Shown piece by piece: positions 25,107 through 36,500 of a DNA stretch of 64,000 bases (within the stretch, counting starts at the first letter, position 1; each line of letters starts with the position of its first letter). Below the pieces are notes generated by a model. It made no database searches, was not told the origin of the DNA, and worked only from the letters and a program-made list of their open reading frames with translations. The position numbers were made by a program, and so were the translations under genes. Source of the stretch: Dasyornis broadbenti (taxonomy: Eukaryota > Chordata > Aves > Passeriformes > Dasyornithidae); contig VZRN01000753.1 of assembly GCA_013397935.1 (NCBI GenBank), positions 1,354,069-1,418,068 of the forward strand, read 5' to 3'.

Positions 25107-25225
25107 CTGTGGCTGCAGCATCCCCGTCCCCCCGCCGCCCTCGCTCCGCCGCCTGCCTGGCTCTTTGTTTCCTGCCGCGGGCCGGACGGGAGAGCGGTTC
25201 TCCCCCGCCTCCTCCTCACACTCAT
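25107..25225 (-). promoter_or_regulatory. Upstream ORF 2 in CNOT6 leader (continues across the splice)
   Basis: This uORF starts at the ATG at 25,225, which overlaps the stop of uORF 1, and encodes an Arg/Gly-rich peptide (MSVRRRRGRTALPSG...) to the donor. If spliced directly to the exon at 11,037 it would continue for nine codons after the junction Arg and stop in TGA inside the CNOT6 start region, overlapping the main ATG out of frame. That fits a start-overlapping inhibitory uORF, but direct splicing is assumed and not shown. Confidence 0.45.
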
Positions 25226-25245
25226 TGAAAGCAAACAAGCATCAT
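25222..25245 (-). promoter_or_regulatory. Upstream ORF 1 in CNOT6 leader (7 codons)
   Basis: The sequence CGCCGCCATGATG gives a near-optimal initiation context, and the frame encodes MMLVCFQ before TGA (25,224-25,222). Its stop overlaps the ATG of the second uORF in an ATGA arrangement. If the leader is transcribed as proposed, it would load most scanning ribosomes and lower CNOT6 translation. That regulatory effect is inference. Confidence 0.5.
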
Positions 25246-25282
25246 GGCGGCGCTGGCGGCGGCAGCGGCTGCGGGCGGGCCG

Positions 25283-25346
25283 GCCCCCCTCCTCCTCTCC
25301 TCCTCCTTCTCCTTCCTCTCCTCCTCTCCTCTCCGCTCTCCGCCCC
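25283..25346 (-). promoter_or_regulatory. Purine-rich GGA tract in promoter / leader
   Basis: The plus strand is almost pure pyrimidine (CTCCTCCT units) over about 64 bp, so the CNOT6-sense strand is GGA/GGAGG-rich. Such tracts can form G-quadruplex or triplex structures and are common in TATA-less promoters. Whether it is transcribed depends on the unknown start site. Confidence 0.6.
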
Positions 25347-25552
25347 ACCTGCCCAGGCCGCCCGCACTGCGCGCACGCTCCGCCGCCGCGGAGGGAGCGT
25401 GGGGAGGGGGCGGCAGGGCCGGGGGGGCCGCGGGGTGATGCGGAGGGAGGAGTTTGGAGCCTGTTTTGGGGTTCGGCCGCAGGAACGCGGCGGGGGGAAA
25501 GTGGGTGAGAGTAACGTGTGGGCTGCGGAGTAAGGCACGACACCCCGTGCAA

Positions 25553-28500
25553 ATGGTGTATAGCAAGGAAGACGAATGGGAATAGTCACTTGTTTGGAAA
25601 AGAACTTTTAAATTCTCTTGCAAAAGCCCAAATGGGGAATTCAGCCTTGAAGTCAATGAGCTCAGACATGGTGCGGGTTATAGGCCAGATGCTTTTTAGG
25701 AAAGAGAACTCCTCTATATTTGTGTCTTTAATGGTACATCATTGCCTCGGATCCTTTGCTGTGACATAGTCAGGAACAGTATTTACTGTGAAATGTCATT
25801 TCCCGGAATCGCCAGCAGCACCTTTCTGAAACTCAGGTTGTTGCTCACATAATTTTCTCCCATGAACCAATTATTAGATGCAAACCAATATATTTAGAAA
25901 AATAAAGTATGTTCTCGTTAAGTAGTGCTATTACTGTCCCTGCACAACAAGACTTTATGTTGAGAGATGCCAAGTGAAATAATGGTGGGGTAGTGCCATC
26001 CATGGTAGTACTAGCAAAACTCCTAAATAACAATTTCCAAATTAAGGATTTCCTCTGTTTTTCAGAGAGTTAAAATGCTGAAGCATTGATGATGTGGCAG
26101 CAAATGAGCGCTTGATACACACCACTTCATCCAAAAGAAAAGTGGTGAAAAAGACACTGTCCCAGATACAGAACCCTGTTTCTGATCTGGGAAAGCTGAA
26201 TAGGAATTGAGGCCTCCATTTAGGTATAACTGGATATGTAGCTGGAAATAAATGGCACTCACACTGTTGTGCAATGAGGCATTCTCTTTTAACATAATGT
26301 GAAAGAGGATGATAACGTGGTCCAGCTTCTGAGGAACACCACCCCCATCCACCGAGGCCAGTGCTTTGGAAAATGTGATCCTGGCATGCTGTGGACCAAA
26401 CCTGCCCACAGAACGTCCTCCACTGAAAGGCTGACACTTAGTTGAAAATAACTCTGCTACACTTCAGATTTCTGTTCATCCTTATCATATCATATATCTG
26501 CAATGCTCTTGGATGATAAACTATCTCCTCTCCACATGGTGCAGTCCTGTGCTAAGATATCCGAGCCTGCTCCATTACGGATGCACACGGGCTCCGGCAG
26601 AATGCCGTATCTGCTTCCCAGTCTTGGCTGGCTCTGGAGAGCTGACAGTCATTCAGAACTAACTCGAGTAGCTCTACATGTCATTCTCCTGCACTGCATG
26701 TCTTTTCTTTCCGATAAGCAGCTGTCCTGCACATTCTTCAGTTAATACTTTCTGGGTCAGATATGGCCTCAATAGACTATATCATTTTGCCCAGAGCTAA
26801 TTCTCCAAAAGCAGTAGGAAAGTCTTTGAATACGTTGCAGGATTTTCCAGGAATTGCTGCTCAGCAAAGAAAATTCAGTTGATCATAAGTCTCTCGAAAA
26901 ATGCTTGCAGGGAACCTTCATTCCTGAGGGATGGATGCTGGGGTAATATTACATTAAACATGGAAAAGTCTACTGGCAAAGGCTTTCATCGCTGCAAGTG
27001 GAGAACAAATGGCAGAAAACACTGTAATTCTCAAATAACTGAGACAGGCAAATGAGAACATTAGAGGAAATCATTTTAAAGCAATTAAAATAATTCTGTA
27101 TTATTGCCCATTATATAGACTAACAGAAGATCACAGAAATTTGGCAGATTTCTAGTTAATGAACTTTATGATGATGTAACAGATAATTTATTTAAAAACA
27201 GCAATGTTTGAAGAACCTAAAGTTATGACCTTTCATGTCAACAATTTTTTTTATCTGCCGGCTTGTGTGGTTTGAAACAGCAGAATGAAGTAAAAACAGG
27301 TATGTGAGGGGTTTTTTTAGAAACTGTTATGTTCCACTGAATTTCCTGTGCAGAAGTGCTGTTGCTCATCTGTACGCCTGATTAACTTTTGCTCCCTGAA
27401 AGTGTTATCAGACCTGTAACCAGGCAAACAGCAGAGCAGATGGCCAGTGCCAGTATCGGTGTTTCTGGTCTGGGTACTTAATGAGATCTGAGAGTGTAAC
27501 ATGAGCTTCTTTCATTTTGTCTGTCTCACATGGCAGATATACTTGGTGCAAGTGCTCTGGTTGCTCAAGGTCAGAGATTCATCAATCAAAAGAGAGCCCT
27601 TCCCATTAATCTTTTACCTGCCCATGACAGTTGCATACATCTCAGGAGCTGCCATGTCACGCTGAGTGCTGTTGTGCTGAGTTTGGGACAGTAGAGCTGT
27701 GAAAGACAACCAGGTTAAGCAGATTAGTCAGTTTAAAACACAACATTAGATGTACTGTACTCTGAGCATAAGTTTTCATTCATTAACCCTAAACCAAAAA
27801 CGCTTTTTTGTGCAGAAGAATAAGCCTTCAGTTAGACCAAATTCCAGTCCCTCACAATTGCATGTCCCACACTGAAGGTGAATGTCCTACAAAATTTCTG
27901 ACCTTCTTGGAGATAGAAGTATTTGCTGTGAGTGGTTTAAAAAACCTCAGTACCCCCACCATCTCCCCTCCGCATGCACGCATCCGAGGCTGGAGCAGGG
28001 AGTGTGTCTGGGAGGCCTCAGCGAGGCCACTGGGTCCATTTGACCAACCCTTTCAGCTGGTTCGAGGTCCTGATGCCTCTGTGCACTGACAGACGGATGT
28101 GAAACTTGTGGTAAAGAGTTGTCTTTGTGGCGGAGCAGTGGTACTTTTTTGCTTCATTTAAATTACTAAATTTGGTGAAGTTACACTCTTGAAATACCTA
28201 TATACAGTTGCACAGTAGAGGCTCGTTTGACTTCTAAGTCCTTTGTAGTAAAGGACATGTCCTTCATCCTGCATGGCTCATACATCACCCCATCCTGAGG
28301 GAGCGCAGGCACAGAGGTGTCACAGCTTATGGAATCTCTTGTGTCTGGGGTTCCAGAAGAGGTGACCAAGGAAAGGTTCAGTCCTACCCAATCCCTCACT
28401 TTCTGTGCCCAGGAAATATGATGAAACCAATGGAACTGCAGGCAGGAAAGGAATTGGGAAGGAGAGTGCAGTTATAGTAAAGCAGGGGAGATAATGAGAA

Positions 28501-31500
28501 GGAAAGGAGTAACTGGGAGATGGAGACGGATCCCAAATAGGAGGGCAGAGCCTAATTATGGTCTGCATTTTCAGTCTGTGTGGGTATAGATACAGGGATC
28601 TGAACTGCAGGATAGCTTCCATGGCTGTTGAGATCAGTGGAATAACTGCTCTGAACATGGCATATGCCTGAAATGACAGGTAGTCTGAAAAATGAGGACT
28701 TGGAATGCTCATATTGTGCTTCTGAAATCATTGCATTTTTAATGATTTCAGCCTTAAGTTTTATGGCCTGTTCTCCATCTTCTGAGTGAACGTAAGAGCA
28801 TCTTCTTTCACAGCTGGATAGTAAGGATAAATCTTTGATGTTTATTGAGCATTAAAACTACAGTGAAAGCTCCATACAAAAGGCATTGAGGCAATTAATA
28901 TTCCTGCTTTCCTCTGCATGGAATGGAGTTCAGTGGTTTCCAGAAGACCTGTATGTAAAAAGGTAATTGAAAACTCCCCTTATGCATATCCACAACAGAG
29001 ATGAATTCAGGAATTTTAATCCTGGGATGGCACAATTTGTAGGTAAGGGCTTTGCAGCCTTAGAATTACTTTAATATGCATTGTTAGACAAAAGTGGAAT
29101 AAGTACTTTAAAAGAAACTGAATATGATCAAAAGCTTTCTTTCTAGAAATATCTGCATTTTAGTAGGAAGACTTCCATAATGAGAGAAGAGTTTCTAACC
29201 CCTTTTTGCCAGTTATGGATACTGCTATTTAACTCTGCCACCACCTGAGGTGTTTGCGCATCATGTTTAGATGACTCTTATAATTATTTAGATACTTGAG
29301 AAATTGTCAGGATTGTAGCAATTAAAAATGTGCGTTGAATCTTGTTCTCTACCTCGGGCATGCACGTATGTGAAGCATTGATTCATTAATACTTTCTAGT
29401 GTATGCATTTGTGCTATACTGTAGCAGTAAAGTAACACATCTAAGAATGCCGTAATTCTTACTTGTCCTAATCAAATATTAAAATCTGAAGGCTGTTAAG
29501 AAGGTGGACTTATGAACCATGTTGTTGTTTACCTCAGACATTTTTTAAACGCAGGCCAGTTCTTGCATGTTTTTGTTTCTAGAATCACCACTACAACTCT
29601 TGGTCACCTTTCTCCGAGAAGATACCCATCTTTCCATATTAGAACTAAGTTAATAATATGAAAGGAAATGTTAATGGTATGGCCTGCCTGCATTCATTAC
29701 ATGGGCAGAGCTCCTGGTTGCATTCAGAGCTCTGCAAAAATAGCACAAGGCCTTGCCTTTCATAGCAAAAGCTTTTACGTATGTGAGTGAATAGAGCAAA
29801 TTGCTAGGAAATACCTGAATGCCCAGTTATGGAGTCACAACTGAGAGGTTAAATGCCAAATAATGGCATTATTGATGTAAGATGGAAGGATTCTCTTTAG
29901 TAGAAAGCCAGTGCTCAAACTACCCATCCAGATTTTTGGTGTTTTGTACTATATCCTCTTCCCTTTGTACCCATTTTGGCGGTTTTTCCCCCCTTCCTCT
30001 GTCAGCATCTGATTTTTCATCTTTATTCATCATTGCTTTCTATGCTTTTCTCTAGCAACAGAAACATATTTACTTGCAAGCTGATCCCATCTGTGCTCCC
30101 GCATTGTGAAGCTTCCCCCCGCCGTGGCACTGCATGTCTGATGGAGTTTCATACGACGGGTGGGAAGCTCCAGCCTTCCGGAGTGCCAGGATTTCACACC
30201 ATGGATCAGGCAGGCAGGGCACTGCTGACTGGGCATGGTTTTTTTTTCAAAAAAGAGGGTGGGCAGTTTTTCTTGTGTAAGAAAATGCAATAATACTGTA
30301 ATCATTTGCCGCCTGACCGTTCACTGAAATGGAAGAGTGCTGAACTTTTAATTTAATTGGGTCTCTTGTGCTTGCACTGCTTCCTGCTCATGAAGCACAA
30401 TATATGAGGACTATAACTCAAATATGCACTAAGCTGTCCCTGCTGCAGTCTCATCCCTTGCAAATTAAGTAGGATCAGGACTCAAAAGAGATAACTAAGG
30501 AGACCTATGTCCTGGAGGAAATTACCGTGAATTACAAAATGATGGTTTCTCTCTTAATAAAAAATGAACTAATGCTCCAGTGTGACACTACGGAACTCTT
30601 CAGTTTATAAAGGTAGTGTCTTTCAGGAAATATATATGTTAATCCAGCTGTCATGCATAAATTCTCATTTGGGGCCTGATCTAATTCCCATTGAAGTAGA
30701 GATGGCCTCAATCTACTTAAATTTCTCCATGCAGTTTCACGGCTTTCCACTATCTTCATCTGTTGTATCACATTACTGTGTGTGGGTAGAGTTGCCACAT
30801 TCCACCCATGACACAACTGTTTCGGTGGCAAGTGAAGTGATACGTGCATATGGCACACGCAGGCTTTACACTAACCGTATGCTTTCAGACAGCTCTCTGT
30901 GTAATTGAGGGAAGTCAGAGAGGCTTCCTGAAGAAAAAGTCCGTTTGCTACATTATTACAAGACGTTGCAAACTTTGTTTATTATTCCCATGACCTTCCT
31001 TTTTATATTTGAAGGACAGAATGAGTGATTTATTGTTTACCTTTCATAAATTAGTATGTCAGATTCATTACTTTGAAGAACAATAACATGGTTGCATGAA
31101 GATTTTGGAATCCATCCCTTTAATTTTATTATTTATTGTGTCAAATCTTAGGCCTAAATTTTGCTTATTTAATAGCAAGTGACTTCATAAAATTTCCAAT
31201 TACAGTTACTCATAGTCTTCTTTTTGCTATGCGTTTCACATTTCCAAGATGTTGAATGTCCTCATTGCTGAATGTTTTGTATAGGGGATTATTATTTATC
31301 TGAAGAATTTTGGCTAAGGGCAGTCTCCAGTGGGGGAAAAAAGACCTTCCAGAGAATTTATAAAGTACACTTTGATCTTGAAGCTATGATAGGCCTACTA
31401 TTCTTTTTTTTTTTTTTTCATTGATGGCTGCAAAAAAAAATTACAAAGTGACTGAATAAATTTAGCCGGTAGTTAATTGTGGCTATTTCTATATTATCTG

Positions 31501-33500
31501 AATTGACAAAATACTTTCCTTAGGACATTAGGTTTAGGAGAGAGAGGGGACAGCATAGTATTGAGTCAAACACCAACACAGCCAAAATAATTAAGTAGTA
31601 AAACTCTGATCAGTTTCTCACAGACCAAGACATTCAATCCCTTCCCTCCTGCTGGGTCCCACTGCTCTGGGACACCCTGGAGTAGGATCACCTAAAGTAG
31701 TGTGGGCACATCCTTGTGAGTGAGCTGCTCACTGTAGGATGCCCCTGCAGTCAGAGGAGGCTGCAGAGTACATCCTAGGGGCTCCAATTTCTTTTTGAAG
31801 GCTTTGAAGGCAGGCATTGGAGCTGAGATGATGAAACTGGAAGAGGATTGTTTCCAAGCACTGGGAGACCTCAGTGAGAGGAAGGAACACAGAGCATTCA
31901 CTGCTGTGAAGGGCAGGGGGTGACTCCGTGTCTGCAGCCATGCAGGCTGAAAAGCTGCACCGCAGAACAGCTTTTGCTCAGAAAAAGGGTGAAAATTATT
32001 GCCTGCTTCCCAGGTGATCACTGCAGGTGACAGGAAGAAAATTTGTCCAGTGTTCAGAGCTGGTGATTGGTGTGATACATTAAGGGCTTTTCCACTCCTT
32101 CCAAAATATTAGGCACTTTGAATAAATGAACCTGGGAGCGACAAATTGCCAAGTTGAACTAGCCACTGATCTGACCTGCTGTTGTTACCTCTCTGTCCAG
32201 AATGGTTGGTCTGCAAGATTAAAAAAAGGACAAAAATTTGTCAGATAAAAAAATCAAAATGTTTGAGCCTAATGCAGCAGGCTCAGGCTAAATCATGTTT
32301 CCCAAAGTGTGGCTTTCAATATCAAGCCTGCTCCTGAGGAACTGGCAAATGCTCAACGAGCACAACACAGAGACAACTGGCAGCCTGAGTCATTTTCACA
32401 TGTGATTGTTGAATGTGACAGATTGAGAATAGCAAGGAGTACAAGTTCATGCTATGAGAGTGAAGTAACCCAGCATCCACTCGCTGGCTCGAGCCTACAG
32501 AGAGATGTGCAGTGCTGTGGCGGAGAAATGCCATCGAGGCTTTGGAAAAATGGGTTTAGCACACATGTTGTTTTCTTCCTTTGCTCATTTTTATTTCACC
32601 ATAGAATGTTTCTTTCTTGTCTTCATGGCAGATGGAAAGTAAGAGAAAAACCCTTGACATGTTTGTAAAGCCTGTATTGACGATAACTTGTTCGCCTTTT
32701 TACTTTTTCTCTGTTTACCTTTTGCCTTTCTACTGACACTGATGCTGCATTGGCCTTTTTATTCCTTGGTATTTTATTCCTTGGTATTCCAGCACATTGG
32801 CTGTGCAGAAATGGTTTCAGCTAAAACTGGGGTACCCTTGCTTATGGAAATGATCCCTTCCAAACCAACCTAGCGGGGTTTCCTTTAAAGCAAACTACAA
32901 CAGGCTGGGGAAGTCCAGGGGAGTTACCAATGAAATATCTGCTGCAATCCAACCTTCTGTTGCTGTTGATCAGGGTATTATATCTGAGTAATTTATTAAT
33001 TAAATTTAGCCACACTTTATTTTCACACATGTTCTTGGAAAAGGCAACTTCTTCTCAATTTCTTATTCAGAAACATTCGACATGTGGTCTCTGCCAGCAC
33101 AGCGGAGCACTTTGGCTTTCAGGACACGTCTGTAATGTGTTCTGCACCGAGCTGCTGTTTGAAGTCTGCAGCTCTGCTATGTGACATTGTATGTGAGGGG
33201 TTAGTTAATTTAATCTTTGTCAAACAAAGTGCTTGATTAATTAGTTGTAGAGGTGTTTTGAGGGTTTTAGGTGAGTGACACCATGTTCCAGTGGCATGTT
33301 GTAAAAAGACTTTGAGATGGGTAATGTTGATGCCCAGGGCCTTGCAAAAACAGAAGCCTCTGCACAGGTTGAGAAGGATAAAGATGGGGTTTTGATCTGT
33401 GCAGAATCTTTTTCCATATTTTTTCTCCTGTAAGATCTTAGCCATGGGTTCAGGACATGTGTGGCTCTGTTTGCAACAATTAGAACCAAACCCTTTTTCT
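25553..33500. other. Intergenic DNA upstream of CNOT6, part 1
   Basis: This is AT-rich DNA with no convincing coding exon. Short open frames on both strands have no family similarity that I know. It holds an ancient repeat trace at 30,669-30,700, a poly-T run near 31,404, and an AT-rich palindromic motif cluster at 33,190-33,245. Confidence 0.7.
30669..30700. repeat. Ancient amniote interspersed-repeat trace (GGCCTGAT...CATTGAAGT)
   Basis: GGGGCCTGATCTAATTCCCA then TTGAAGT resembles the GGCCTGATCC...CCATTGAAGTCAATGG arms of an old repeat abundant in turtles and crocodilians and decayed in birds. Only one short arm is recognisable. The family name is not certain. Confidence 0.35.
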
Positions 33501-36500
33501 CCCTTAATTCGTTATTCGCCAAGACTTAGGGAAGATGACGATTCCTGAGAGCCCTTTGACTGCAGTGAATGGTGAGTACCCGGACTGACTCCACTGGTCT
33601 CCGTTTTGTTCTACAAATAATTATAGGTAATACATTAACACTGAGAGCTGCCTAATGCACCGGGCACGCTCTGTTTGCTCACCACAGCAACAGAAAAGGA
33701 TTAAATGCATTCTTTGTGTTTGTGAGCTCTGGGCCGTTATTCTTGCCAGCCCGAGGTGATTTATTGCTTCAGATCTGAGTTGCCAGTCCCTGGTGGGGAT
33801 GTGTGGAAGTGAAGTGACCTGTACAGAAATTGGTCTATTTAAACCCATATTTATTCGGTGAATCGTTTGCTGTAATGGCTGTTTGTGACAGCAGCTGCCT
33901 GTCAGGGATGTGCCAGTGGGTGATGAGGGACCTCAGGAGAGCACCCAGGATGTGGATGCTTGGAGCTGCCATTGCTGTTTTCTCCATCTTGGTACCTCCA
34001 TGTCTATCCATGGATCTGACACCACAAGAAACTGCACCAGCCTAGGCACCTTTCTGACTTTCCCATTAACCTCGTCTCCTAATTCTCTCCTCGATGCTGC
34101 TTTTTGTTCATGAGAATTCAACAAAATGCTTTCTCTCTGAGGTGACTGGTGCCCCTAAGCTCCTGAAGACTGACCCTACGTAGACTGAAGCTGCTCTCAG
34201 TGTCCTGGGGCCGGACTGGGACTTGGGGCTGCAGAGAGACCATGGGTGCCAGGCCCTGCTGGGGCCCCTGCTCTTCCAAATAATGGACAGCAGGTGGTAG
34301 CACATGTTCATTTCATCACTTTTCAGCTTTGCAAGAAAATCTGATTTTCTAGAAAGGGAAAGGATGGGAAGACTGCTTCCAAAGAGGATGAGTACCTGGC
34401 TTGCTTCGAAGTTTTTCAGTTTTTCCACGAAAGCTCAAGCCCCTGACATTTCTACAGACACTTTTCTTCCATGAGCTCCTTCACCGTGTAACCAAAAGAG
34501 CTTGTCTTGGCTTGACTGCAGTCCTTACTGGATAATTTCCCTGCAGAAGCGCACAGGTAGTGCTGAGCCAGCAGAGCACCGGGGCTGGGAACAGCAGTGA
34601 GCTCAGACAGGCTCTGTGGACCTGAATTAAAGCTGAATTAAACTGGTTGCATCAGCTACCAGGGCTGCTGAAAGGAAACACACTCTTCCAGCCCAAAATC
34701 CTCCTGAGAGGTGTGAAGGTAGCCAGGGCAGCGTGTCAGACAGACAGGGCTGAGTCCACCCACCAGCTGGCAGACAAAATATACAGATCTCTCTGCCCTG
34801 CAGGCTGAGTGGCAACAGGAGCAGTGGAATCGTTTTCGGACAAATATTCCTGCAGGGTTTGTGATAAGACAGTACTTTTTGTTGGCCTGGTGAGAACGTC
34901 TGCATGGGCAAAGGCGCAGACGTGGTTTCAAAATATCCAGCCCAGTTAATCCATATGTCAATAATACATTCATCCTGAGATTTATTTAATACAGACACTT
35001 CATTTACTGCTGGCTTTGGAAATATTTCAGCTCCAATAAAAGTGCAAACTTGTTTGTTTTTTTAATAACTGGACTTACATGATTAACTGACATGTTATGG
35101 CAGTCTACTGTGGCCTGAAAAGCAGAGCTTCAAATGTCTTTAAAAAAATTAAGACAATCTAACCTCAGGTTTCTTGTTTGACTGGGTTTATAATTGCTTT
35201 CAGACTGCCCTTAAAAACGCCCACATGTGGACAACAACATCTGCAGTTTGGCCACTGGGATAACCACGGAGTTGTTTCCTCGTCAGACCTGGGCCCAAGC
35301 CCAGCTGATGAGTGCCAGGAGACTGAACCCTCCTACGTGGCTTGTGTTTCCAGGTGTAGCTGGTTGTGTAAAAAATATTATACGTCTAATCTCTTATATC
35401 TATATATATCTATTTATAGCAGGGAGAGCCGAAATGCCAGCATTTTATGCTCTAGAAAATGGATCCTGTCGCAGGAATATGTGATGCAACTTGGCTCTGC
35501 TTATTTTGAACTGTTTAGGTTTTTTCAGGATTGAAGTATAAGTCTATTGTAATTAAATTGTGTTCGAGCTTTTATGTCTTGATTCTGACAAGCCAGAACT
35601 TTTCTTCTGCAGCAGCAGGCTGGGATTCTGTTCCCAACTTACGTTTAGAAAAAGTAACAATTTTCCAAGGACTTCCAGAATTCCAAATCTTCCAGAACTT
35701 CTGTGTAGTTTAAATTGGTTCTCAATACACTGTAGTCATTGTGTCATCTGTTTTTCAGTGTAAACCTGTCTCAGGCAGGTGCTTATTACCATATGTGGCA
35801 ATATAACCTTCTGTTTTATTAAACTTTTACCAGTAAAACCTCATTCATTTTCATCTGGATAATCTAGAAGATGAATTACAACTGCAGTCCTCCTGGTTTC
35901 CAGAGTTGTAGTTGAGCCAAACCCCAGCTTTTCCAGGCAAGTGAACATTAATTTTGTGTCCCAGTAGCTGGTAAATCACATGGTAACTGTTAATAGCAAA
36001 AATGGTTCCTCAGTGATGTTGCATTTTTTGTAAAGGTTATAGAAAAAAAAAATACTCTCTAGTAAACCATCCTATGAAAGACACATTTGAAGTGAAGAAA
36101 AAGGAGGTTTGCTAATGATGTTTTATTTGTTCTTAAGTGAATGGAGAAGTAGTAACTGATATGAAGTTGCTGGTCAAACAGCCAAATCTGGTGTGTCATT
36201 GTAATATGCTGCTTCTGAAGGGTGGTGCATGCAGGAATATCAGAGCGTGTAAGTAAAATTCCCTTCGGGATGGGATGATAGGAAAGCTCTGGAAAGAAGT
36301 CCTAAAGTAGACTGGGTGTCCTGCCAGTAACCTTCACTGTGGTGACGTGGGAGGAACCACCCGTTGGAGTGCAGATGGCTCACGTAATTAAGAGATGTCC
36401 CCAATAGGCTGGTCAGTTCTTTATTATTTCATTTCAGCACAGCAGGGAACATGCTATTAATTGGAGAAGGGACGTGGATGTGCAGGATCCTGCCCAGCTC

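Larger units (their letters stand above)
25107..25350 (-). other. CNOT6: CNOT6 non-coding first exon (5' UTR); 5' end approximate
   Basis: On the minus strand the GC-rich sequence ends in CAGCCACAG|GTAG, a donor at 25,107/25,106, just before the gap. It carries CGCCGCCATGATG at 25,251-25,240 and is a good candidate leader exon for CNOT6, whose first coding exon starts with an acceptor two bases before the main ATG. The transcription start cannot be seen, so the right end is a guess. Further leader exons could lie in the gap. The exon holds two upstream open reading frames and, toward its 5' side, a purine-rich GGA tract. Confidence 0.65.
1..25400 (-). other. CNOT6: CNOT6 gene span (partial; 3' part lies beyond the left edge)
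   Basis: This is the gene for CCR4-NOT transcription complex subunit 6 (CCR4a), a Mg-dependent poly(A)-specific 3'-5' exoribonuclease that shortens mRNA tails in the cytoplasm. It is a paralogue of CNOT6L. Eight coding exons and one non-coding exon are visible, and all junctions agree in phase. Their coding lengths (112 from the ATG, then 187, 86, 105, 69, 158, 155 and 155 nt) sum to 1,027 nt, or 342 codons plus one base, of a family protein of about 557 residues. The missing part holds the second half of the nuclease domain. CNOT6 rather than CNOT6L is shown by HLSDNSLSRIPSDIAK, NMVSLRELHLNNN and MANSEGSEAML, where CNOT6L differs. The right end of the span (transcription start) is an estimate. 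Confidence 0.95.
24030..25540. promoter_or_regulatory. CpG island / CNOT6 promoter region
   Basis: GC and CpG content rise sharply from about 24,030 to 25,540 on both sides of the 819-N gap, in contrast to AT-rich flanks. The island contains an NRF1-like TGCGCGCACGC (25,368-25,378), GC boxes (GGGGGCGG near 25,405) and a YY1-type ATGGCGGC core (25,244-25,251) next to the leader ATGs. This is the usual architecture of a TATA-less housekeeping promoter and fits the broad expression of CNOT6. The island might also drive divergent transcription to the right. Confidence 0.8.

Noticed and set aside
25244..25438. Plus-strand ATGGCGGCG frame encoding an Ala/Ser/Pro-rich 64-residue peptide
   Set aside because: The composition is what any GC-rich CpG island gives. 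There is no domain, no splice support and no known family, so it is kept only as a note on possible divergent transcription.
23868..25533. Very long open frames of 358-526 codons on both strands
   Set aside because: They exist only because the 819-N gap is read through as X. The real flanking parts are short, low-complexity GC-rich frames.
26042..26437. 131- and 115-codon minus-strand frames
   Set aside because: No domain or family is recognised, there are no splice signals that fit, and the two frames compete on the same DNA.
31655..31890. Possible CR1 3'-UTR fragment (AGTAGGATCACCTAAAGTAG and following)
   Set aside because: It resembles the CAGTAGGATCACCTAGAG text of CR1 for about 20 bp only. 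The rest does not follow the element well enough to call.
32280..32668. 119-codon plus-strand frame in unique-looking sequence
   Set aside because: It might be a decayed transposon or chance frame. No motif supports either, so it is not annotated.
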